From contig NZ_MDZB01000102.1 in assembly GCF_001816145.1 (NCBI RefSeq), positions 1 through 53,475 of the forward strand: a DNA stretch of 53,475 nt, written 5' to 3'. The position numbers were made by a program, and so were the translations under genes. Origin of the DNA: Hymenobacter lapidarius. Its GTDB lineage: Bacteria > Bacteroidota > Bacteroidia > Cytophagales > Hymenobacteraceae. The notes below the pieces were generated by a model that was not told where the DNA came from, did not search any database, and saw only the letters and a list, made by a program, of their open reading frames with translations. Of this stretch, positions 29,568 to 37,604 are shown one piece after another (positions within the stretch are counted from its first letter, which is position 1; every line of letters begins with the position of its first letter).

Positions 29568-30263
29568 TTGAAAAAATACCTGCCCAACGCCGTTACCTGC
29601 CTCAACCTTTTGTGCGGCTGCCTGGCGCTGACCAATATTTTTGCCGGGAAGCTGGAGATTGGCGCCTATTTCGTGGCCGTGGCCGCCCTCGCTGACTTCT
29701 TAGACGGATTGGTGGCCAGGGCGTTGCGCGTGTCCTCCGCCATTGGCAAAGACCTGGATTCGCTGGCCGACATGGTGTCGTTTGGGGTGGTGCCGGGCGC
29801 CATTTTTTTTGAGTTGCTGATGCGCAGCGTGAAGTCCGGCGGCCTGCCGGAATGGGTGCCCTACATTGGTTTCCTGGTTAGCATCTTCTCGGCCCTGCGC
29901 CTGGCTAAGTTCAACAACGACACCCGGCAGACTACCTCTTTTATTGGCCTGCCCACCCCGGCCTGCACGCTGGTGGTGGCCTCGCTGCCGCTCATTCTGG
30001 CCTACGACCAGTACGGCCTGTCGGGCTTCATCCTAAACCCGTGGCTGCTACTGGGCCTCACGGTGCTGCTGTCGGGCTTGCTGGTGGCGGAGCTGCCGCT
30101 TTTTGCGTTGAAATTCAAGAACCTGCGGTGGGCCGACAACCGGCGCCGATTTATGTTTCTGCTGCTGGCCGTTGGGTTGGTATTCGTGCTGAAGGCCGCC
30201 GCCGTGCCGCTGGTGGTGCTGCTTTATGTGCTGCTGTCGGTGCCAAAAACGGCTGCCCGATAA
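29568..30263 (+). CDS. pssA: CDP-diacylglycerol-serine O-phosphatidyltransferase
   Basis: 231 residues from the TTG at 29568 (reading MKKYLPNAVTCLNLLCGCLA), the length and start usual in Bacteroidota. A TTG at 29484 would add 28 polar residues. The CDP-alcohol phosphotransferase motif is DFLDGLVARALRVSSAIGKD followed by LDSLADMVSFG, with the D-G-x2-A-R-x8-G-x3-D-x3-D pattern. It makes phosphatidylserine, the precursor of phosphatidylethanolamine. About eight membrane helices. No psd gene lies beside it. Confidence 0.93.
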   Translation: MKKYLPNAVTCLNLLCGCLALTNIFAGKLEIGAYFVAVAALADFLDGLVARALRVSSAIGKDLDSLADMVSFGVVPGAIFFELLMRSVKSGGLPEWVPYIGFLVSIFSALRLAKFNNDTRQTTSFIGLPTPACTLVVASLPLILAYDQYGLSGFILNPWLLLGLTVLLSGLLVAELPLFALKFKNLRWADNRRRFMFLLLAVGLVFVLKAAAVPLVVLLYVLLSVPKTAAR

Positions 30264-30409
30264 ACTCGTAGCCTCAACAGCTACAATAATTACATTATTT
30301 TGGTTGTTAAGAACCTACAGTTGGGTGAACCGGATGCTTCCCGGCACTGTTGCCCGGCCACCAGCCAGCCGGGAGCTACCGAAGACTGCTGACAATAATA
30401 TACTTGCGT

Positions 30410-33400
30410 ATGCGTCCTTTTTTTCTCTTCGTTGCTTTTGCGGGATTGATATGGGGGGGCATTGCACCGGTGCGGGCCCAATCGGGTGGCGCGGCCACGG
30501 CGCACGGCGTTATCCGGTGGGGCGGCTACGCCGAGGTGCCCACCCTGGGCGCGCGCAAGCAAAAAGTGCCCACCTTCAACGAAGCCCACCAGGCTATGGA
30601 CGACCAGGTGGGCTGGTTCAGCCTGCGCCTGGCCGGCTCCGTGACCCAGGGCGAGCTGGTGAACTTGGTGTACGAGCCCTTTCCGGCGGCTGATGCCAAG
30701 CTGTTCAACGTGAGCAAATTGCCAGCCGGCCCGGAGCCTCAGTTGCGCACCGGCATAGAAATGAAGCAGGCCGTTACGCACCTGAGCCTGCGCCCCGTGC
30801 GCCGCAACCCCCAAACCGGCCAGCCCGAGCGCCTGGTTTCCTTCGACTACAGCTACACGCCCGGCGCCAGCGTAGCCCGTGGCACCGCCGCCCGCACCTA
30901 CGCCCCGCGCTCGGTGCTGGCCACCGGCGAGTGGTACAAGATGGGCGTGTCCGAAAGCGGCATTTACAAGCTCGACAAAGAGGCGCTGACCCGCATCCTG
31001 AAACGGCCCAACCTGGACGGGGTGAACCCCAACAACCTGCACGTGTACGGCAACGCCATGGGCATTCTGCCCCAGGCCAACGCCGTGCCGCGCCCCGACG
31101 ACCTGGTGGAAAACAACCTGCTTCTGGTGGGCAGCAACGGCGACAACGTATTCAACGACAACGAGTACCTGCTATTTTACTCGCCCGGTGCCCACACCTG
31201 GGAGGCTAAAGGCGGTTTGTTTCAGCACCGCAACAACATCTACACCGACACCACTTTCTACTTTGTGACGGTGAACAACACGGTGGGCCGGCGGGTGCCT
31301 ACGGCGGCAGCCGTGCCGGCCACGCCCACCACGGCGGCGGTATCCACCTTCAACTACCGCGACTTTTACGAGCACGACCTGGTAAACCTGCTGCATACGG
31401 CTTCGACCCAGAGCGGGTCGGGCCGCTACTGGGCAGGAGAGAAGTTTGGGCTGAATACGCCGCGCGATTTCACGTTTGGCAATATACCTGACTTGGTGCC
31501 GAGTGCGCCTATTCGGGTAACTTCTTCGGTGGTAGCAATATCTGCGGCCCCCAGCGCTTTTCAGCTCACGCTCAACGGGGCGTCTTTGGGGAGCCAGGGC
31601 ATGGAAAGCCGGCCGCTCTACGAATTTGGCGCCATTGGCACGGTGAGCATTGCCACCCGGCAGCTGGCCCCGGCCAACCCGGGCACCGAGCTGAAGGTGG
31701 GCCTGACCTACGTGAGCAGCGACGGCCAGGCCAGTGGGTATCTCGACTATCTGGAAATTAACGCCCTGCGGCAGCTGCGGCTTAGCGGCGCGCAACTGGA
31801 GTTTCGCTCCCTGGCCAACATTGCCCCGCTGGCCCGCAACCGCTACGAGGTGGCCAATGCTACCGGCGCAGTGGTGTGGGACGTGACCAACCCGCGCCTG
31901 CCCGTGGCCCGGCCCCTGGCCCTGAACGGCAGCACCGGCAGCTTTGTGGCGCCGGCCGATACCCTGCGCGAGTACGTGGCCTTTTTGCCGAACGGCAACT
32001 TCAACAAGCCCCGCGAATTTGGCAAAGTAGAAAACCAGGACCTGCACGCCCTCAACGGCAACGCCCGCGCGCTGCTGGACCTGATTATTGTGACGCACCC
32101 CATCTTTAAGGCGCAGGCGCTGCGGCTGGCCAACCACCGCATCAGCCACGACAACATGCGGGTGGCCGTGGTGACTACTACGGAGGTGTACAACGAATAC
32201 GCCTCGGGCGGGCAGGACGTGACGGCCATTCGCGACCTGATGAAGCAGCTGTATGAGCGGGCCCCGGCTGGCCGGCAGCTACAGCTGCTGCTGTTCGGTG
32301 ATGCCTCTTTCGACTACAAATCGGACCCCTTCAATAACAAGGATTTTCAGCCGGCGTGGTGGAAAGAGCGGGTGCCGTTCAGAACGGACTCCGACTTTAA
32401 TGCCCTGAACCAGAACTACGTGCCTACCTACGAGTCGCGTGAGTCGCTGGCGCCTTTCTATGGCGGCGCATACGGGCAAGCCAGCTACTCCTCAGACGAC
32501 TACTACGCCCTGCTCGACGACAACGAGGGCGAATGGGACGAGCTTCGGCCCGGTACCGAGCTGCTCGACATCGGCGTGGGCCGCCTGCCGGTGCGGGCGC
32601 CCAAGGGCCAGCGCACCAACGCCGACCAGGCCAAAGTGGTAGTGGATAAAATCATTAGCTACGACAGCGCGCCGGCTTTGGGCAAGTGGCGCAACCGCAT
32701 TACGCTGGTGTCGGACGACGGCAACGGCGACTTGTTTGTGGGCCAGGGCTCGGAGCTGATTTCCCAGAGCCTGCAGGCCAGCTCCCCGGTGTACAACCTG
32801 CACAAGGTGTACTTGGATTTGTACCCGCAAATAGTGGTGGCCGCCGGGCAGCGCTCCCCCGAGGCGAGCCGGGCCATCGACCAATCAGTGGAGCAGGGCT
32901 CGCTGATAGTGAACTACCTGGGCCACGGTGGCCCCAAGGGCTGGACCGATGAACAAGTGCTGACCAATGAGTCGGTGATGGCGCTGCGCAACCCCAACAA
33001 CTTCACGTTCTTCACCACCGGCACCTGCGATTTCAGCACCTACGACAACCCGGATTTTACTTCGGCGGGCGAGCAGTCGCTCACCGACAACCCCACTGGG
33101 GGGGCCGTTGGCCTGTTTACCACCACGCGCGTGGTAGACGCGGGTCTGAACGCCGGCCTGAACCAGTCGTACTTCAACCGCGTGCTGCGGCCCGTGAACG
33201 GCAAGATGCCCAACATTGGCACCATCATCATGCTGAGCAAGAACGACTACCCCGGCGCCGGGCAACCGGGCATCATCAACAACCGCAACTACGTGCTGCT
33301 GGCCGACCCCAGCATGACCCTGGCTTACCCCAAGCAAACCATGGTACTGGATAGCGTGAACGAGCGGGTGGCCGGCAAATGGGAGCCCGCGCCCGCGCTA

Positions 33401-34450
33401 CAAGCCCTGGCCCGCGTGCGCCTGAAAGGCCGCCTGCTGAACAACGGCGCCGTGAATTCTACCTTCAATGGCCGGGCGCAGGTCACCATTTACGACAAGC
33501 CCACCACGGTGATGACTCTGGGCAACGAGGCCAATGGCCAGGCGGGCTCCGCCGATGGCCCGCGGCCGGTTTCCATTCAGGAAAACGTCATTTACGGCGG
33601 GCAGGCTGAGGTGAAGAATGGCGAGTTCAACCTCACGTTTGTGGTGCCCAAGGACATTAATTATAACGCCGGCCTGGGCAAAATCAGCCTCTATGCTTTC
33701 GATGGGACTACCCGCATCGATGCCCAGGGCTACCAGCTCAAGGCGGTGGGCGGCGCTGCTGCCAACGTGCCGCAGGACACCATTCCGCCGCTCATCAACT
33801 TGTTCATGGACAACGAGTCGTTTGCGTTTGGCGGCCTCACCGGGCAGGAAACCACCCTGCTGGCAAAGCTCAGCGACGACAGCGGCATCAACACGACGGG
33901 CACAGGTATCGGGCACGATATCACGCTCGTGCTCGACAACGACCCCACCAAGCTCATCGTTCTCAACGACAGCTACGTGGCCAGCGTAGGTGACTTCCGC
34001 TCGGGCCGCGTAAACAACCTGTTTAAAGACCTGGCCACGGGCCCGCATTCGCTGCGCCTCAAGGCCTGGGACACGTATAACAACTCGGCCGAGCGGGAAG
34101 TAGAGTTTATTGTGGCCAAAAACGAGAAGCTGGCCCTCGGCCACGTGTTGAACTACCCCAATCCGTTTGCCAACTCTACTACGTTCTTCTTCGACCACAA
34201 CCAGGCGGGCGGCGAAGTGGACAACCTGGACGTACAAGTGCAGATTTTCACCATCGCCGGTCATTTGGTTCGCACCCTCATCGCTACTGTTTCCAGCACC
34301 GAGCCCCATCAGCGAAGCATTACTTGGAACGGCCGCGATGAATTTAATGACCAACTGGCCCGTGGCGTATACGTTTACCGCCTTAGCGTGCGTTCTCAGC
34401 TGAAGGGCACCACCGCCTCGAAGTACGAAAAACTCGTCATCCTCAATTAA
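30410..34450 (+). CDS. porU: Type IX secretion system sortase PorU (peptidase C25 family)
   Basis: 1346 residues from the ATG at 30410, with a signal peptide to about residue 25 (PVRAQ). The gingipain-like catalytic domain is central: His839 in YLGHGGPKGW and Cys873 in TGTCDFSTYD. The region DLIIVTHPIFKAQALRLANH to GVGRLPVRAP is the usual N-terminal half of this domain. PorU cleaves the C-terminal sorting domain of T9SS cargo at the cell surface and attaches the cargo to lipopolysaccharide. The end (YPNPFANSTTFFF, then GVYVYRLSV and EKLVILN) is a sorting-type domain. porV follows by 50 bases. The 146 bases upstream (30264-30409) hold no further gene. Confidence 0.95.
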   Translation: MRPFFLFVAFAGLIWGGIAPVRAQSGGAATAHGVIRWGGYAEVPTLGARKQKVPTFNEAHQAMDDQVGWFSLRLAGSVTQGELVNLVYEPFPAADAKLFNVSKLPAGPEPQLRTGIEMKQAVTHLSLRPVRRNPQTGQPERLVSFDYSYTPGASVARGTAARTYAPRSVLATGEWYKMGVSESGIYKLDKEALTRILKRPNLDGVNPNNLHVYGNAMGILPQANAVPRPDDLVENNLLLVGSNGDNVFNDNEYLLFYSPGAHTWEAKGGLFQHRNNIYTDTTFYFVTVNNTVGRRVPTAAAVPATPTTAAVSTFNYRDFYEHDLVNLLHTASTQSGSGRYWAGEKFGLNTPRDFTFGNIPDLVPSAPIRVTSSVVAISAAPSAFQLTLNGASLGSQGMESRPLYEFGAIGTVSIATRQLAPANPGTELKVGLTYVSSDGQASGYLDYLEINALRQLRLSGAQLEFRSLANIAPLARNRYEVANATGAVVWDVTNPRLPVARPLALNGSTGSFVAPADTLREYVAFLPNGNFNKPREFGKVENQDLHALNGNARALLDLIIVTHPIFKAQALRLANHRISHDNMRVAVVTTTEVYNEYASGGQDVTAIRDLMKQLYERAPAGRQLQLLLFGDASFDYKSDPFNNKDFQPAWWKERVPFRTDSDFNALNQNYVPTYESRESLAPFYGGAYGQASYSSDDYYALLDDNEGEWDELRPGTELLDIGVGRLPVRAPKGQRTNADQAKVVVDKIISYDSAPALGKWRNRITLVSDDGNGDLFVGQGSELISQSLQASSPVYNLHKVYLDLYPQIVVAAGQRSPEASRAIDQSVEQGSLIVNYLGHGGPKGWTDEQVLTNESVMALRNPNNFTFFTTGTCDFSTYDNPDFTSAGEQSLTDNPTGGAVGLFTTTRVVDAGLNAGLNQSYFNRVLRPVNGKMPNIGTIIMLSKNDYPGAGQPGIINNRNYVLLADPSMTLAYPKQTMVLDSVNERVAGKWEPAPALQALARVRLKGRLLNNGAVNSTFNGRAQVTIYDKPTTVMTLGNEANGQAGSADGPRPVSIQENVIYGGQAEVKNGEFNLTFVVPKDINYNAGLGKISLYAFDGTTRIDAQGYQLKAVGGAAANVPQDTIPPLINLFMDNESFAFGGLTGQETTLLAKLSDDSGINTTGTGIGHDITLVLDNDPTKLIVLNDSYVASVGDFRSGRVNNLFKDLATGPHSLRLKAWDTYNNSAEREVEFIVAKNEKLALGHVLNYPNPFANSTTFFFDHNQAGGEVDNLDVQVQIFTIAGHLVRTLIATVSSTEPHQRSITWNGRDEFNDQLARGVYVYRLSVRSQLKGTTASKYEKLVILN

Positions 34451-34500
34451 TTCGCTTTTATTTGCGTCTGGTCCGCACCTGGCTCTCTTTTCCCTTCCCT

Positions 34501-35724
34501 ATGCACGCACTATTTTCTCGTTCGCGTCTGGCCATGCTGGGCGGTTTGCTGGCCTTCGCCGCCACGGCCCAGGCCCAAAACCAGAATCAAGCCACCATAA
34601 CCACGGCGGTGCCCATCCTCACGCTCGCCCCCGACGCTCGCTCGTCGGCGCTGGGCGATGCGGGCGTGGCCACCTCGCCCGATGCAAACGCTTCGTACTT
34701 CAACCCGGGCAAACTGGGCTTTGTGCCCTACAAGTACGCCGTTGCGGCGTCGTACTCGCCGTGGCTGCGCAACATCACCGACGACATGAGCATTTCCTAC
34801 TTGTCGGGCTACGGCAAGATTGGGCAGCGCTCAGCCATCGGCGCCTCGTTGATGTACTTCGACCTGGGTACCATCGACTACCGCACCCCCAACAACCTGC
34901 CTTTCGGTAGCTTCAGCCCCAAAGAATATGCTTTCGCGGTTTCCTACGGCCAGGCCCTGACCGATAATTTCGGTGTGGGCGTCTCGGCCCGCTACATCCG
35001 CTCCAACCTGGTGGGGGCTATCAACGGCAACGACGCCCAGCCCGGCAACGCCGCGGCCGTTGACTTGGGCGCGTACTACAACAAGGACCTGAGCGTGGGA
35101 ACCGGCCTCTACAACCTGGCCTTGGGTGCTTCCATCACCAACATTGGTAACAAGATTACCTACACCGACCCCAACAACCCCAGCTTTCTGCCCACCACGC
35201 TGAAACTGGGCACCGCCATCACGCGCGAGATTGACCAGTTCAACAAAATCACCCTCGTGTTCGACGCCAGCAAGCTGCTGGTGCCGTCGCCTTACTACGA
35301 GGAAGGCGTGCCGGCCAACGACCCCAATGTGGTGGCTGAAAACCGGAGCCGCAACGACCAGCCGCTGGTGAAGGCCTTGTTTACTTCCTTCGGCGATGCC
35401 CCCGGCGGCTTCAAAGAAGAGCTGCGCGAAATCAACCTCTCCACTGGCCTGGAGTATAACTACAACGACCTGCTGTATGCGCGCGGCGGCTATTTCTACG
35501 AAGCTCCCGACAAAGGCGACCGCCAGTACGTGAGCCTGGGTTTGGGCGTGCGCTACCAGGTGTTCGGCATCGATGGCACCTACCTGGTGCCCACCGGCGA
35601 CGGCTCTAAAAACAACCCCCTGGCCCAAACCATCCGCGTTTCGCTGCACTTCAACCTCAACAAACTAGCCGACGCCTTTAACGAGGGCGGGGCCGGTGGC
35701 ACCAGCGGCACGCCCTCGAACTAA
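34501..35724 (+). CDS. porV: Type IX secretion system outer-membrane shuttle PorV
   Basis: 407 residues from the ATG at 34501, with a signal peptide ending AQAQ near 26. It is a FadL-type beta-barrel: TAVPILTLAPDARSSALGDA and GVATSPDANASYFNPGKL are the start typical of PorV, and the protein ends in barrel strands and a Gly-rich tail. PorV carries cargo from the SprA translocon to the PorU sortase. The tight porU-porV order is the usual one in Bacteroidota. A palindromic repeat follows and may serve as the transcript end. Confidence 0.95.
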   Translation: MHALFSRSRLAMLGGLLAFAATAQAQNQNQATITTAVPILTLAPDARSSALGDAGVATSPDANASYFNPGKLGFVPYKYAVAASYSPWLRNITDDMSISYLSGYGKIGQRSAIGASLMYFDLGTIDYRTPNNLPFGSFSPKEYAFAVSYGQALTDNFGVGVSARYIRSNLVGAINGNDAQPGNAAAVDLGAYYNKDLSVGTGLYNLALGASITNIGNKITYTDPNNPSFLPTTLKLGTAITREIDQFNKITLVFDASKLLVPSPYYEEGVPANDPNVVAENRSRNDQPLVKALFTSFGDAPGGFKEELREINLSTGLEYNYNDLLYARGGYFYEAPDKGDRQYVSLGLGVRYQVFGIDGTYLVPTGDGSKNNPLAQTIRVSLHFNLNKLADAFNEGGAGGTSGTPSN

Positions 35725-35762
35725 GTAGGTGGTGTGGTGCTGCGCGCCAACGTACTGACCAC

Positions 35763-35864
35763 AAGACCGTCATGCTGCGCGAAGCCGAAGCATCGCTACT
35801 GCAATACTAACTCTGGTTGGTGGCGCGGTAGCGATGCTTCGGCTTCGCGCAGCATGACGGTCTT
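35763..35864. repeat. Palindromic repeat, GTCATGCTGAGC family, copy 7
   Basis: A 102-base element with 36-base arms: AAGACCGTCATGCTGCGCGA and AGCCGAAGCATCGCTAC pair perfectly with the right end GTAGCGATGCTTCGGCTTCG and CGCAGCATGACGGTCTT. It is the most perfect copy in the window, so it may be the most recent. It lies 38 bases after porV. Confidence 0.92.
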
Positions 35865-35931
35865 GTTAGTTGTTTTCATTCTATAATACACCTGTTGGTT
35901 CTCAACGCCACAGCTAACTATTGCTTTCCGA

Positions 35932-37242
35932 ATGCTCGACCGTACCGTCGCTCCTCCTATTCAGCCGCTGGCCCGCGTCACCTTGCCGGCAGCCACTGTA
36001 CTTTCCCTTTCCGGCGGGGCCCGCTTGCACGTGCTGGCCAATGCCGCCCAGCCCGTGGTGCGCCTGCAAGTGGTGCTCCGGGCCGGCAAAGTAGCCGAGT
36101 CCCAGCCGGGCGTGGCTTCCATCACGGCGCGTATGCTGCTGGAGGGCACCACCACCCGCACCGCCCGCCAGATAGCCGATGAAGTGGCTTTCTACGGTGC
36201 CTCGCTGGAGTGCGACTCGGGTTTCGACCGCTCCACGCTCACGCTGTATTGCCTTACCCGGTACCTGCCCACGCTGTTGCCCCTGGTGGCCGATGTGCTG
36301 GCCAATCCGGCCTTTCCCGAAGCCGAGTTGGAGCAGCTCAAAACCCGCACCATCCAGAACGTGCGCGTGGAGCGCCAGAAAACCAGTTATCTGGCCTCGG
36401 AGCGGTTCAATGAGCTGCTGTTTGGCTCCGATACGTCCTACGGCCGGCCCTTCGACAGCGAGGCCTATCAGGCCGTGACGAGTGCCGACGCCCGGGCGTT
36501 TCACCAGGCGGCGTACACGCTCGGCAATGCCGAAGTGTTTTTGTGCGGCGACGTAGCCGCGGAGCAGGAACTGGTGGCTGCTACCTTCAGCACCCCATCT
36601 GTGGCGGCGGCGGGCGCAGTTCCCACAGCTGTACTGCCCACCCCAGTAGCCATTGAAGCCACGGCGGGTGCCCCAGACCACTTGGCCGTGGCCGGGAGCC
36701 TGCAGGCGTCGGTGCGCATGGGCCGCGGCTGGCCCGGCCCCACGCACCCCGACACCCACCGCCTGCGGCTGCTCGTAAACGTGTTTGGAGGCTATTTTGG
36801 CTCGCGCCTGATGCGCAACATTCGCGAAGACAAGGGCTTGACCTATGGTATCTACGCCAGCGTGGCACCCCGGGAATACGGCACCACGCTCGTCATCGGC
36901 ACCGATGTGAAGGGCGAAAGCGCGGACTTCGCCGTGAGCGAAATCGAAATGGAAATGCGCCGCTTGCAGGAGGAGCTGATTCCGGCCGAGGAGTTGGAAG
37001 CGGTGAAGAACTACATTCTGGGCAAGTTCGCCAATGAGTTGTCCACGGTGTTTGAGCAGTGCGACAAATACAAAAACCTGATTTTTATGGGCCTTCCCGC
37101 CCAGTATTATACCGACTTCGTGCACCAAACCGAAGCCACCGATGCGGAAACGCTCCGTGAGCTGGCCCGCCAGTACCTATCCCCGGAGCAGCTGCAGGTT
37201 GTGATTGCCGGCCCGGTCCCGATGCCAACGCCAAGGGTTTAA
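35932..37242 (+). CDS. M16-family (insulinase-like) protein without the zinc motif
   Basis: 436 residues, no signal peptide. The M16 fold is clear: VVRLQVVLRAGKVAESQPGV near the start, ITARMLLEGTTTRTARQIAD, and in the C-terminal half RLLVNVFGGYFGSRLMRNIR then EDKGLTYGIYASV, with the usual R/Y substrate residues. Where active enzymes have HxxEH, this protein has ASITARMLLEG, without His or the Glu. It should therefore be a non-catalytic subunit of a two-chain M16 peptidase, but no catalytic partner lies in the window. Confidence 0.88.
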   Translation: MLDRTVAPPIQPLARVTLPAATVLSLSGGARLHVLANAAQPVVRLQVVLRAGKVAESQPGVASITARMLLEGTTTRTARQIADEVAFYGASLECDSGFDRSTLTLYCLTRYLPTLLPLVADVLANPAFPEAELEQLKTRTIQNVRVERQKTSYLASERFNELLFGSDTSYGRPFDSEAYQAVTSADARAFHQAAYTLGNAEVFLCGDVAAEQELVAATFSTPSVAAAGAVPTAVLPTPVAIEATAGAPDHLAVAGSLQASVRMGRGWPGPTHPDTHRLRLLVNVFGGYFGSRLMRNIREDKGLTYGIYASVAPREYGTTLVIGTDVKGESADFAVSEIEMEMRRLQEELIPAEELEAVKNYILGKFANELSTVFEQCDKYKNLIFMGLPAQYYTDFVHQTEATDAETLRELARQYLSPEQLQVVIAGPVPMPTPRV

Positions 37243-37278
37243 GAACTCGTGCAGAAGTAAGCTTACTGCATTTAGAAC

Positions 37279-37462
37279 GTCATGCTCATCTGGCGTCCGC
37301 GTAGCCGAAGCATCTCTCCCGCGCCTCTAGTCATCCTGAGCCTAGCGAAGGACCTTGTCACCTAGAAACGATTTGTTCTCCGGTGAAAGGATGCTTCCTT
37401 CGTCAGTATGAAAGGAGAAGCAATATAGATGATTCGGCAAGCGGACGTCAGATGAGCATGAC
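37279..37462. repeat. Palindromic repeat, copy 8, outer element interrupted by another copy
   Basis: The left arm (from 37279, GTCATGCTCATCTGGCGTCC, then GCGTAGCCGAAGCATC) pairs with the right arm ending at 37462 (GATGATTCGGCAAGCGG, then ACGTCAGATGAGCATGAC). The element should be about 100 bases but is 184, because a second repeat (37331-37411) interrupts it. Its arm type matches the left arm of copy 6 at 23706. It fills most of the 362-base gap between the M16 gene and the adhesin. Confidence 0.82.
37331..37411. repeat. Palindromic repeat, copy 9, nested inside copy 8
   Basis: TCATCCTGAGCCTAGCGAAG and GACCTTGTCACC at the left pair with GGTGAAAGGATGC and TTCGTCAGTATGA at the right. This is the subtype found in the nuo operon. 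It sits inside the outer palindrome, which shows that the outer copy was there first. Confidence 0.8.
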
Positions 37463-37550
37463 TGCCTTTTTTACTATAGTTACTTTGACACGAGTACTTA
37501 AGCTGCCAAACACACGCGAAATGGATGGCCAGTGACTGGCCCCACCGCAT

Positions 37551-37587
37551 AAAAAAAGATGCCTGGAATTTCCAGGCGTCTTTTTTG
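37551..37587 (-). terminator. Terminator of the giant adhesin gene
   Basis: AAAAAAGATGCCTGGAA pairs with TTCCAGGCGTCTTTTTT (one mismatch), with A and T runs on both sides. It lies 18 bases past the stop codon of the minus-strand adhesin gene, and could also stop readthrough from the M16 gene. Confidence 0.9.
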
Positions 37588-37604
37588 TGTCAGCAGTTTG
37601 AGAG

